DNA of 64,000 bases from Geminocystis sp. NIES-3709 (GTDB lineage Bacteria > Cyanobacteriota > Cyanobacteriia > Cyanobacteriales > Cyanobacteriaceae), in the NCBI RefSeq assembly GCF_001548115.1, contig NZ_AP014821.1:1178001-1242000 (forward strand). Reading direction: 5' to 3'. Both the position numbers and the translations under genes were made by a program. Of the stretch, positions 35,620 through 44,510 are shown in pieces. The notes beneath the pieces were generated by a model that ran no database searches, had not been told where the DNA came from, and saw only the letters and a program-made list of their open reading frames with translations. Every line of letters starts with the position of its first letter. The stretch's first letter is position 1.

Positions 35620-36804
35620 ATGAAAGTTCCATCTATTAAAAATACCGTGCAAAAAACTCTTGACTTATTTAAGGTTGATGAAACAGAAATCGCCGAGTTA
35701 TTAGAGTCAGTTCGATCGAATTTACCTACGACAGAAGCCTTATTAATTGGCAAACCTCAAGCAGGAAAAAGCTCGATCGTGCGAGGCTTAACAGGAGTGG
35801 GAGAAGAAATAGTGGGAAAAGGTTTTCGTCCCCATACAGAACATACCCAAAGGTATTCTTACCCCTCTGAAGAATTGCCATTACTAATTTTTACTGACAC
35901 GGTAGGATTAGGAGATGTTACTAAAAATACTGACGAAATTATTGTAGAATTAACTACTGAATTAGACATTGAAAATAAAAGGGCAAGAATTTTAATTTTG
36001 ACGATAAAAATTAATGACTTTGCTACCGATAGTTTAAAAACGATCGCTGAAAATTTAAGAAAAAAATATTCTCAAATTCCTTGTTTATTAGTAGTCACCT
36101 CCCTTCATGAACTTTACCCCGATTTAAATGAAACGCAACATCCTGAATATCCTCCCAGTTTTTCCGAAATAGAAAGAGCATTTACAGAAATAAAAGATAC
36201 ATTTCAAGGATTATTCGATCGAGCAATTTTAATTGATTTTACCTTAGAAGAAGACGGATTTAATCCAGTATTTTATGGTTTAGAAAATCTACGAGATTCT
36301 TTAGCCGAATTATTACCATCAGCAGAAGCAAAAACCATACATCAACTATTAGATGAAACTGTTAATTCTGAGTTAGGAAATCTTTATAAAGATGTCGCTA
36401 GACGGTATATTTTAGCCTTTAGCATCATGGCAGCAACCGTTTCCGCCGTACCTTTACCCTTTGCTACTATGCCCGTTTTAACAGCCTTAGAAGTGACAAT
36501 GGTAGGAATGTTAGGACAACTTTATGGACAAACTATCAGTGTTTCTCAAGCAGGAGGTATTATAAGTGCGATCGCCGGAGGATTTTTAGCCAAAGCTATA
36601 GGCAGAGAATTAATTAAATTTATACCCGGATTTGGGGCAGTAGTGGCGGCTAGTTGGGCTGGTGCTTATACTTGGGCATTAGGAGAGGGTGCTTGTGCTT
36701 ATTTTGGGGATATTATCGGTGGTAAAAAACCCAATCCCGACAAGATTAAAGAAGTGATGAAAAATGCGTTTAAAAATGCCAAGCAACAATTAAATACCAA
36801 ATAA
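35620..36804 (+). CDS. Membrane-associated GTPase (YfjP/Era-like with DUF697-like C-terminus)
   Basis: A 394-residue protein. The N-terminal G domain has the P-loop LLIGKPQAGKSS (about residues 47-58), a switch I Thr region near HTEHTQ, and G3 FTDTVGLGD. The usual NKxD is not seen; VVTSLHEL occupies its place, so guanine specificity may be relaxed or read differently. The C-terminal half is hydrophobic and Gly/Ala-rich (AFSIMAATVSAVPLPFATMP, GGIISAIAGGFLAKAIG, FIPGFGAVVAASWAGAYTWAL), like DUF697 proteins that insert in membranes. A role in membrane or tRNA-linked processes cannot be assigned. It follows the helicase by 122 bases. Confidence 0.8.
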   Translation: MKVPSIKNTVQKTLDLFKVDETEIAELLESVRSNLPTTEALLIGKPQAGKSSIVRGLTGVGEEIVGKGFRPHTEHTQRYSYPSEELPLLIFTDTVGLGDVTKNTDEIIVELTTELDIENKRARILILTIKINDFATDSLKTIAENLRKKYSQIPCLLVVTSLHELYPDLNETQHPEYPPSFSEIERAFTEIKDTFQGLFDRAILIDFTLEEDGFNPVFYGLENLRDSLAELLPSAEAKTIHQLLDETVNSELGNLYKDVARRYILAFSIMAATVSAVPLPFATMPVLTALEVTMVGMLGQLYGQTISVSQAGGIISAIAGGFLAKAIGRELIKFIPGFGAVVAASWAGAYTWALGEGACAYFGDIIGGKKPNPDKIKEVMKNAFKNAKQQLNTK

Positions 36805-36991
36805 TTAGATTTTATTATTGATTAATCACTATAATTTACAACCATTCGTATAATATTTTTTCTCATTTCACAAACCAATATAATGCACTTGTACTAAATG
36901 TCTCCAATTTAGATCTTGTAGTGGGATTCATTCTAGTCAAAGGCATCTCTAAATAACTTCATAAAACCAGTTTCAAAAATTTTTATTTTTC

Positions 36992-37020
36992 TTGCATTTT
37001 TAAATGATATTAGCTATAAT
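36992..37020 (+). promoter_or_regulatory. Sigma70-type promoter of tRNA-Leu
   Basis: TTGCAT at 36992-36997 and a perfect TATAAT at 37015-37020 with 17 bases between. The tRNA starts 27 bases after the -10 box. Confidence 0.7.
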
Positions 37021-37046
37021 CAGTAAATGTGAGCAAAACGCTTCAC

Positions 37047-37350
37047 GGGGGCGTGGCGGAATGGTAGACGCTACGGACTTAAGTAAAATTGAGCCTTACA
37101 GAGGAAACTCTATAAGTGAAAGTTCTCAAATTCAGGGAAACCTACGTTGGTTAATTCTAATAAGGCAATCCTGAGCCAAGCCGAATTTTCGGAAGGTGCA
37201 GAGACTAAACGGGAACTACCCTAACAGTAATGCTGAGGGTAAAGAGATAGTCCAATTCTTAAAGCTGAATTTAGCAGTAGTGAAAGCTACGAAAGAATGA
37301 AAATCCGTTGATTTTAATCGATCGTGAGAGTTCAAGTCTCTCCGCCCCCA
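37047..37350 (+). tRNA. trnL: tRNA-Leu (anticodon UAA), split by a group I intron
   Basis: Exon 1 is 37047-37080 and exon 2 is 37300-37350, 85 bases when joined. The acceptor stem GGGGGCG/CGCCCCC and discriminator A are clear. The joined anticodon stem ACGGA/TCCGT encloses CTTAAAA, anticodon TAA, and a long variable arm follows as expected for Leu. No CCA is encoded. The intron interrupts the anticodon after its first base, the same place as in other cyanobacteria and in plastids. Confidence 0.95.
37081..37299 (+). ncRNA. Group I self-splicing intron in tRNA-Leu(UAA)
   Basis: A 219-base intron. Conserved core elements in order are: P element ACTCAGGG-like TTCAGGGAAACC (near 37130), CAATCCTGAGCCAAGCCGAA (37165-37185), GGAAGGTGCAGAGACTAAACGGGA with the G-binding site, CTACCCTAAC, and GGGTAAAGAGATAGTCC. 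The last base is G (37299), and the preceding exon base is U, as required for splicing. No reading frame lies inside. It is shorter than the 249-base Anabaena intron, with reduced peripheral loops. Confidence 0.93.
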
Positions 37351-37533
37351 TCTTTTATGATTCTTTATTCATAATTACTCTTATGTACAGTAACTGTACA
37401 GTAACAAATTGTTTTTCATTGGTAATAGATTAGTCTTATCTTAATAAATTAAATGACGTGATCATAAATTGATGTCGTCAAATTAACTATTAGGACGTGG
37501 AGGAATTACCTTGCAAATTTCAAAGAGAATTCT

Positions 37534-37690
37534 TCCTGGAAATTGGTAAAACTGATAACGGAAATGTTATTGTTACCAGTCATCTTATGGGTGTAAGATC
37601 TCATTTATTAAAAAAAATTGAACAAGAAAAAAGAATAAATGATAAAGCTCGTTTAGGGTTTATTTGGGCTTAGTTTTTGTTTAAGTACCG
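37534..37690 (+). mobile_element. Decayed fragment of the same IS701-family element
   Basis: The plus strand reads EIGKTDNGNVIVTSHLMGVRSH, matching transposase residues about 124-146 of copy B. It then jumps to LGFIWA with a stop (the transposase C-terminus) and ends in TTTTTGTTTAAGTACCG, the element's right end. CTAA follows, which fits the YTAR target. The middle 250 codons are deleted. The left end is not recognisable. It abuts polA. Confidence 0.85.
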
Positions 37691-37698
37691 CTAATTAA

Positions 37699-40533
37699 TT
37701 ATTTAGCTTCCATCCAGTTTTTTCCTGTATGAATATCAACAATTAAAGGTATTTTGAGGCTGATAATATTCTCCATTATTTCTTTAATTTTAATTCCTAA
37801 TTCTTCTACTTCTTCTAAAGGTAATTCAAATACTAATTCGTCATGTACTTGCAATAATAAATTACCTTGATAATTTGCTAAAATTCGATCGACTTCTATC
37901 ATAGCCACTTTAATAATATCTGCACTTGAGCCTTGAATTGGTGCATTTGCAGCCGCCCGTAACATTTGTGCCGAATAATTAGTTAGTTTTAAACTAGATA
38001 AATCAACTTCATTTATATCTTTTTCTCTTAAGTTTTGTAAAGCTCGATCATCGAAATTAAAGTAACGTCTTCTCCCTAAGATAGTAGTGACATAACCATT
38101 AACTAAGGCTTCTTTTTTCATTGTTTCTAAATAATTAAAAACTCTCTGATATTTTTCCCGATAAATATTAATAAAATTTTGTGCATCCTTTACACTTACT
38201 CCTGTTTCCCTTGCAAATTTTTGTGCCCCCATGCCATAAATAACACCAAAATTAATGGTTTTACCTAAGTTTCTTTCTTCAGCAGTAATGTCTTCTTTCT
38301 CTAATAATAATTTAGCTGTGACAGTGTGAATATCTTGACAATTTTGATAAGCAGAGATTAAGATAGGTTCTTCACTTAAATGAGCTAAAATTCTTAACTC
38401 AATTTGAGAGTAATCTGCGCTCAAAAATAAGCAGTTTTCTTGAGGAATAAAAGCCTTTCTAATTTGCCTAGAAAATGCTGTACGAATGGGGATATTTTGT
38501 AAATTGGGATTAGAAGATGAAAGTCGGCCTGTTGCCGTAATCATTTGATTATAATTAGTGTGAACTCGATTTGTTTTTAAGTTGGCTAAAGTAGGTAAAG
38601 TATCTACATAAGTTGATTTTAATTTTCCTAGGGTACGATGATTTAAAATATCGTCAATAATAGGATGATCTCCTTTGAGTTTTTCTAATATCCCTTGATT
38701 CGTCGAATAACCAGTTTTTGTCTTAGTAGATTTTCGTTTATCTAACTCTAATTTTTCAAATAATAACTCACTCAATTGTTTTGGTGATGCTAGATTAAAG
38801 TTTCCTACTTCTTTATATACTTTTTCTTCAATTTTATTTAATTCTCGATCGATTTCCTGAGATAATATATATAAATAATCTCGATCAATCATTACTCCTA
38901 AAGTTTCCATTTTTGCTAGAATAGGCTCTAATTTTAACTCTATATCAAAGACTGACTTTAAACTAGGTAATTTTTCTAATTTTTTATCTAAAATTTCTGT
39001 TAACTGAAAAGTTGCTAATACATCTAACCCACAATATTCTGCTACTTTTTCGATCGATAAGTTTCCAACATTTTGATTTTTAGGGAGATTTAAGTCATCA
39101 TAATCAAGGGATATAATATCCTTTAAATATTTAAAAGATAAACTACTTAACTTATGACTTTCTTCTGGTTGTAAAACATAACTAGCCAACATTGTATCAA
39201 ATATAATACCTTGAATATTAATGCCATGATTACCAAAAATTTGTCGATCGAATTTAACGTTATGAAAGGTTTTTCGATAGTCTTTATCTTCTAAAATAGG
39301 TTGTAAAATTGTCTTGATTTCTGAGAGTGTTAATTGTTGCCCTTCCAAATGTTTTACAGGAATATAAGCTACTTTATCCCAACTATTACCCCAACAACAA
39401 CCGATACCAACTAAATTAGCTTTTTGAGTATCTAAAGCATCAGTTTCTGTATCCCATGCTGTTAAACTATTTTCTCGAATCATAAAGGCTAATTGTTCTA
39501 ACTTTTCTAAGGTATCGACAATAAAAGTTTCTTTATAATTTTTTATGTTGTTATTAATAGAAGGTTGAGAGAATAAAGATAATTGATTATCTTCAGTAAT
39601 AATTTGCTCTGATTCTATGGTTAATAAATCTCCTCCTAATTTTTCTTGAATATTATTAATTTGTTTAACAAAATTATTCAACTCTAGGTGTTGCAATAGA
39701 GGAATAATTTTTTGAGGATCAAATCCTATTAATTTACAATTTTCTAAAGATAAATTTAATTCAATATTAGTAACTATTTCGGCTAAGTATTGAGAATGTA
39801 AAGCATCTTTTTCTCCTTTAATTAACTTAATTTTAATCGCTCCTTTGATTTTTTCTAAGTTATTATAAATATTAGTTAAATTATCATATTCATTCAATAA
39901 ATTACTGGCAATTTTTTCTCCTATTCCCAACACTCCCGGAATACTATCAGATTTGTCTCCACATAAGGCTTTATAATCTACAATTTGCGAGGGTTTAACT
40001 TTCATTTTGGTAAATACTGCTTCCTCATCATAAATTTCATATTTACCGAGACTTCTTTCTAAGTATAAAACTGTTACTTGTTGCTCATCATTTACAAGTT
40101 GAAATAAATCTCGATCGCCTGTTAAAATTTTGACTTGATAATTTTCTTTAACGGCTTGGGTTGTTAATGTCCCAATCACGTCATCAGCTTCAAATCCTGA
40201 TGCTGTCACAATGGTAATATTTAAAGCCTTGAGTAATTCTTGCAAATTATTCATATCTTCAATAAAATCTAATGGAGTTTCTGCCCGATCGGCTTTATAA
40301 TTACTATCAGCAGTATGACGAAAAGTTGCTTCTCTTAAATCAAAAGCAACGGCTAAACACTGGGGTTGATAATCTCCAATAATTTGTAATAAGGAATTGA
40401 GAAAGCCAAAACAAACACCTGTGGGAATCCCTGTCGAAGTGCGTAAAGGGCCTTTTTTTGTCTTTGCTAAGGCATAATAAGAACGATAAGCTAAAGAATG
40501 TCCATCAACGATGAGAAATAAAGGATTAGTCAT
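37699..40533 (-). CDS. polA: DNA polymerase I
   Basis: A 944-residue three-domain enzyme for Okazaki fragment maturation and repair. The 5'-3' exonuclease (about residues 1-300) has LIVDGHSLAYRSYYAL and CGDKSDSIPGVLGIGEK. The 3'-5' exonuclease (about 330-520) keeps the catalytic AWDTETDALD, so proofreading is probably active. The polymerase domain has SADYSQIELRILAHLS (motif A), RNLGKTINFGVIYGMGAQKFA (motif B) and LQVHDELVFE (motif C). A relic of the IS lies 9 bases past the stop, but the gene is complete. Confidence 0.97.
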   Translation of the reverse strand: MTNPLFLIVDGHSLAYRSYYALAKTKKGPLRTSTGIPTGVCFGFLNSLLQIIGDYQPQCLAVAFDLREATFRHTADSNYKADRAETPLDFIEDMNNLQELLKALNITIVTASGFEADDVIGTLTTQAVKENYQVKILTGDRDLFQLVNDEQQVTVLYLERSLGKYEIYDEEAVFTKMKVKPSQIVDYKALCGDKSDSIPGVLGIGEKIASNLLNEYDNLTNIYNNLEKIKGAIKIKLIKGEKDALHSQYLAEIVTNIELNLSLENCKLIGFDPQKIIPLLQHLELNNFVKQINNIQEKLGGDLLTIESEQIITEDNQLSLFSQPSINNNIKNYKETFIVDTLEKLEQLAFMIRENSLTAWDTETDALDTQKANLVGIGCCWGNSWDKVAYIPVKHLEGQQLTLSEIKTILQPILEDKDYRKTFHNVKFDRQIFGNHGINIQGIIFDTMLASYVLQPEESHKLSSLSFKYLKDIISLDYDDLNLPKNQNVGNLSIEKVAEYCGLDVLATFQLTEILDKKLEKLPSLKSVFDIELKLEPILAKMETLGVMIDRDYLYILSQEIDRELNKIEEKVYKEVGNFNLASPKQLSELLFEKLELDKRKSTKTKTGYSTNQGILEKLKGDHPIIDDILNHRTLGKLKSTYVDTLPTLANLKTNRVHTNYNQMITATGRLSSSNPNLQNIPIRTAFSRQIRKAFIPQENCLFLSADYSQIELRILAHLSEEPILISAYQNCQDIHTVTAKLLLEKEDITAEERNLGKTINFGVIYGMGAQKFARETGVSVKDAQNFINIYREKYQRVFNYLETMKKEALVNGYVTTILGRRRYFNFDDRALQNLREKDINEVDLSSLKLTNYSAQMLRAAANAPIQGSSADIIKVAMIEVDRILANYQGNLLLQVHDELVFELPLEEVEELGIKIKEIMENIISLKIPLIVDIHTGKNWMEAK

Positions 40534-41119
40534 GAAAACTTAATTAATAATTGATAATCGCAAATTCAATTTTATCGGTTTCTCAGGGCTAAGATTTTGT
40601 GAGACAACAAAATTTTCTTTATTTTCTCGAAAACCATTACTAATTATTAAGTAAAATCAAGAAACATTACAAAGTTTAAATTTTACTAGGCAAATTTAAT
40701 GAGGACAATTTATATTTATTAGTAGGTACACAAAAGGCGATTTAAGGCTCTTTTATAAAAAATAATTCGAGTTTGTACCCTCTGCTCTGAATTAAGACGA
40801 TTAACTGTCGATCGAAACTGTGACTTCTGAGATTGTTTAGCTCAACTTTAATGGTTGTAGTGTGAATAGAAAAAATCAAAAGGAGATGCGTTTGTGGGTG
40901 TGAATTAATCCCCCTCAAAGTTACGTTAGTTGAGTTAGAGTTCAATATGTAACTTATAGATGCTCAAAGCTCAGTATAGAAAAGTTAATTGTTTATTTGT
41001 AAACCCCTAGTAACTCAGTTCCTCTGAGATAAATAATTGAATTTCGATTCCTATAAAATAATGTAACCTGCCTAGCTATCTATGGTGGGTTATGTTTTTT
41101 GAGAGAGTTAAATCTAAAT
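40534..41119. other. Intergenic stretch downstream of the znuB-like gene and upstream of polA
   Basis: Nearly 590 bases without a convincing gene. A 67-codon minus-strand frame at 40742-40945 has no family resemblance and I do not call it. Near 41069-41098 an imperfect inverted repeat (TAACCTGCC and GGTGGGTTA) followed by T6 could end a plus-strand transcript or, read the other way, the transporter mRNA. Otherwise nothing is seen. Confidence 0.5.
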
Positions 41120-41929
41120 CTATAGTTTTTCATGACAATATTTGATTCCTAAACTTACAAAATAAGCTAATCCTGACACAACAATAATAGTAGCTCCAGA
41201 AGTCAAATTGAAAGTGTAAGAAAGCGATAATCCCGTTAAGATAAAAACAACTCCCAAAATACTGCTTAATATCATCATCTGTTTAATTTCTCCCACAAAT
41301 TGATTCGCAACAGCCGGAGGAATGGTTAATAAGGCAATTACCATAATTAATCCTACTACTTGCATCACCATCACAATAGTAAGTGCGATCGCACCTATCA
41401 ACATTAAGTATAGTCCATTAACAGGAATATTCCGAGTAGTAGCAAAAACTGGATCAAAAGATATAGCTAATAACTCTTTATAAAATAGACATACCATTGT
41501 GACAATAATCACGTCCAAAATTAACATAATTAGTAAATCACTCTTTGGCACGGCTAAAATACTACCAAATAAATAACTCATCAAATTAGCCTTGTAACCC
41601 TTAGTTAAATCGATAAGAATGATACCAATACCCATACCTATCGCCCACATTGTGCCAATAATAGTATCAGCTCTTTCCTTTGTATTTTTCTCCACTAATC
41701 CCATGCCTAACCCTGATAATACCGCAAACACGATCGCACCGAAAAAAGGATTAAATCCAAAAAAGTAACCTAATCCAATACCACCATAAGCGGCATGGGC
41801 GATGCCACCACTGATAAAAACAATACGATTAACCACTACAAATGTACCAACAATACCACAAGCAATACTAACTAAGACACCTGCCATAATGGCATTTTGC
41901 ATAAATTCAAATTTTAATATATCTGGCAT
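41120..41929 (-). CDS. Metal ABC transporter permease (ZnuB/MntB type)
   Basis: A 269-residue integral membrane protein with about eight helices, the size and pattern of zinc/manganese ABC permeases: FMQNAIMAGVLVSIACGIVGTFVVVNR at the start, GGIAHAAYGGIGLGYFFG, and the cytoplasmic coupling region near GTMWAIGMGIGIILIDLTKGYKANLMSYLFGSILAV. No ATPase or binding protein gene lies within 10 kb on either side, so its partners are elsewhere or lost. The upstream 280 bases hold fragments of a broken reading frame. Confidence 0.9.
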   Translation of the reverse strand: MPDILKFEFMQNAIMAGVLVSIACGIVGTFVVVNRIVFISGGIAHAAYGGIGLGYFFGFNPFFGAIVFAVLSGLGMGLVEKNTKERADTIIGTMWAIGMGIGIILIDLTKGYKANLMSYLFGSILAVPKSDLLIMLILDVIIVTMVCLFYKELLAISFDPVFATTRNIPVNGLYLMLIGAIALTIVMVMQVVGLIMVIALLTIPPAVANQFVGEIKQMMILSSILGVVFILTGLSLSYTFNLTSGATIIVVSGLAYFVSLGIKYCHEKL

Positions 41930-42049
41930 AATTTGAAATTAATAAATAGGAATACTTTTTTCTAATTTTTCAAAGGTGTTTTGAGTAATAAAATTAAGAT
42001 TTTTCACTGAAAAAATAGCCCTTGATTTAATTTAACTTGCTTATAGAAC

Positions 42050-42208
42050 CTATTTGATATTTACGCCTGTAACCTTAGTCACAAAAGGCTTTAATCTCGT
42101 TAAAGCATTTCTCTTGAAATCATTACTATGTAATCATTCTAAAAAAGATACCAAATGGTTTCTATAAAATAAAGTAATTGCTTCAGTCGTAGTAAATTTG
42201 AATTGTTC
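42050..42208 (-). pseudogene. Fragment of an unidentified gene with an internal stop
   Basis: The minus strand reads EQFKFTTTEAITLFYRNHL, VSFLE, stop, then LHSNDFKRNALTRLKPFVT and KVTGVNIK before a second stop. The amino acid composition is protein-like on both sides of one TGA, so this may be the tail of a decayed gene. I do not recognise it. It begins 3 bases beyond the DUF4209 stop and could be its former neighbour. Confidence 0.25.
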
Positions 42209-42210
42209 AC

Positions 42211-43965
42211 TTAATTAATAGGTAACCAACAAAGCCTCAACGTAAGCCACCAGATATATGACATCAATGGACTCATAAACTCACCATCACTAATTAGACC
42301 ATGAGCCATACGATTTCTTAAGTTACTACCAGCATGTTCAACAAGTAAGCATTTCAAATCAAACAGCGTATTCTCATCAAAGATAGAAGCTATTTCTGGA
42401 CAATAGAGAGTAGAGTTTAAGTTATGCTCATTCTGAATGCCAGAGTCATCCAATCCCGAAGTAATTATGCCTCTTCGCCACATAATATAACGGACGGAGT
42501 TTTCAATTTGAGGAATTAGGATGTGGGTAGATGTGAAGAAATCTCCGATCAGTCCAGCATAAAGTCCCTTAGCAAACAGATATTCACGTTCAGGCGGAAC
42601 AAATGGGCTATGCGAAATTATTGAGAGAATATCATTGAGCCGTACATTATGCTCTAGATTAATTTGATATCTGGCAGGCTCAACATATGCTTGAGCTTGT
42701 AGGTTCTGATGGTAAATAGCATTCCGACACATCTCAAAACGAGTTGCAGCCTCTGCTTCTTCAGGATTATTAGAGAGAACAGAACCTGGTTGACGGGCAA
42801 CGACTTTGCCCATTTCATTCATCATGACAATAGGGAAAAGATGAGATACAACAAACTCTTGAGCCTGTTGCTGTACTTTTTGTCTCAATTGAGGAACATT
42901 AGTTGGAGAACCCAAGAGGGACAATGCGAAAAGTGCCTCTTGAAAGTCTTTACCTCTAACATGATTTTTTGCTTCTTCTACCAACTCGCTAATATCCATT
43001 TCGTGGGAACTGGTAATCATCTCATTGCGAGTTTCTTCTTGGTACTGAAGAAGGAGCCTATGAACTTCCTCGGCTCTTACTTTAGCATCTACTGTTTCTT
43101 CCTTCGAGCCTCGAATACTCCTAAAAGCTTCAACAGCATCTTGTAAAAAATGTGATGCGACCGTATAGCTTGGCGGAGTTCTTTTGAGGGCAGATTCAGC
43201 TTCCTTTACATAAGTTTCTGCGGCAGACATCGAAGCAGTAAGCTCCTTGCTGAAGTCTTTCTCCATGCGATGCCATACAGCTTTAATACCCCAGAGTGTT
43301 CTTGCTCTACGCCAATCAGAGATTGATTCTGCTAAAGTTGCTGCTTTTTCACAAAGGGCTGCGTATTTAGCTGGGTCTCCAAATCGATACTCCTGCAATA
43401 GCTCCATTAGCTTTGCAGATAACCATAGGGGATCTTCCCCTTGATAGCGTTCAAGAACTGCTTCTATGTGCTTAAAAACAACTTCGTCTTGGTGCCTGAT
43501 TTTACGTGCCAACCGTAACGCCCGTTCAATTCTGTCAACACAGTAGTGAGTCCACTGCTTAGGATTTTCTAAAATGGTTGCTGATTGTAAGTAAGCAGGA
43601 ATTGCTAGCTGAGCCATTCGATAATCACGACGTTTGACCCAGAGAATATCTGCTACTCGTGCTTGGAGTTCAGGGTCTGATATTTCAGGTGCAATTTCAG
43701 CAAGAAAGTCTAGCTGTTCATCTGTAAGGTTTTTGAAAATATCAGCAAAAAACTCCTCGGTTGATTCTGGTTTAATAGCAGCGCTGGTCACTGCTGCCAG
43801 AACTGCAAACACCGCTTGATCCCTAAGATTTTCCGCTTCTTGTACTTCTTGCGATTTCTTCCAGAAGACACGATTATAAGAGAGACAATCTTTCCGTTCA
43901 CTGCTGTTGACTACATCCTGCCAACAAGAATTATTAAAGTCATCTTTGGTAAGAAGCGGATTCAT
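42211..43965 (-). CDS. DUF4209-type protein with C-terminal RNxxxHG (HEPN-like) motif
   Basis: A 584-residue, largely helical cytosolic protein. The N-terminal two thirds is made of helical repeats (for example ALRLARKIRHQDEVVFKHIE, WRRARTLWGIKAVWHRME). The C-terminal region has HNVRLNDILSIISHSPF, EREYLFAKGLYAGLIGDFFT, ENSVRYIM, and near the end SNLRNRMAHG, where R550-N-x-x-x-H555-G is the hallmark of DUF4209. That arrangement resembles the R-x4-6-H catalytic motif of HEPN ribonucleases. It is visibly richer in G+C than its neighbours and is flanked by broken genes, which suggests acquisition. No second gene is coupled to it. A defence or RNA-cleaving role is inference. Confidence 0.75.
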   Translation of the reverse strand: MNPLLTKDDFNNSCWQDVVNSSERKDCLSYNRVFWKKSQEVQEAENLRDQAVFAVLAAVTSAAIKPESTEEFFADIFKNLTDEQLDFLAEIAPEISDPELQARVADILWVKRRDYRMAQLAIPAYLQSATILENPKQWTHYCVDRIERALRLARKIRHQDEVVFKHIEAVLERYQGEDPLWLSAKLMELLQEYRFGDPAKYAALCEKAATLAESISDWRRARTLWGIKAVWHRMEKDFSKELTASMSAAETYVKEAESALKRTPPSYTVASHFLQDAVEAFRSIRGSKEETVDAKVRAEEVHRLLLQYQEETRNEMITSSHEMDISELVEEAKNHVRGKDFQEALFALSLLGSPTNVPQLRQKVQQQAQEFVVSHLFPIVMMNEMGKVVARQPGSVLSNNPEEAEAATRFEMCRNAIYHQNLQAQAYVEPARYQINLEHNVRLNDILSIISHSPFVPPEREYLFAKGLYAGLIGDFFTSTHILIPQIENSVRYIMWRRGIITSGLDDSGIQNEHNLNSTLYCPEIASIFDENTLFDLKCLLVEHAGSNLRNRMAHGLISDGEFMSPLMSYIWWLTLRLCWLPIN

Positions 43966-44025
43966 ATGTTAATTTAACGATTTCGATATTGAAGTTAATT
44001 TAATTTTTAAATTCGATCGATGTCT

Positions 44026-44099
44026 ATTGTGGTTAAAGTTTGACAAGCAATAAAACAACTCAGAGTTTGTATTTTATTAGGAATACAGTTAACTTGCTA
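44026..44099. repeat. 74-base direct repeat, copy 1
   Basis: The block beginning GGTTAAAGTTTGACAAG and ending AGTTAAC is about 80 percent identical to 46591-46664 in the same orientation. It lies between the DUF4209 gene and a toxin-antitoxin fragment. It contains no gene. Confidence 0.7.
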
Positions 44100-44264
44100 T
44101 ATGATTTAATAATTGTCTAACTATAATAATATCGCAAAATTCAAATCACTTTCTATACTTTCAATGAAGGGATTGTTCGGTTTGATACCTCAACCCAATT
44201 TACTAGCGATCGTACTTCTAGGTTGTATTAATCATTGATTAAAATTTTTGTAAAAAAACAACAC

Positions 44265-44452
44265 AATAATATAAAACTACATCATAATAGAGGCTGATTG
44301 TAGCTAAAATATCTCAAGTTTTATCTATCTCTTGATAGGGATTAATATTTGTTTTTAAAACGACTAGAATATCAATATCCAAATATGTTTGAGCCTCTTT
44401 TCTTGGTTGAGAACCATATAAAATAATTGGTTCTAATTAGCCACGATATAGG
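44265..44452 (-). pseudogene. Truncated copy of an MNT nucleotidyltransferase gene
   Basis: About 180 bases closely match the nucleotidyltransferase gene at 46174-46419, covering the segment that encodes LEQIILYGSQARKDAQIDSD and the following DYDVV end. It has lost the start, and point changes break the frame (for example GGTTCTAATTAG near 44430). The hydrolase gene begins 59 bases away, so this copy marks one edge of the inserted segment. Confidence 0.75.
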
Positions 44453-44510
44453 TTAGACGTTTTAACAGTTAGCAACATCAAGACTTATCTGAGAACGGGG
44501 CAGTGTGTCG

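Noticed and set aside
40742-40945. 67-codon minus-strand frame in the polA upstream spacer
   Set aside because: No family resemblance, no ribosome-binding site, and a Ser/Thr/His-rich composition typical of random AT-rich frames.
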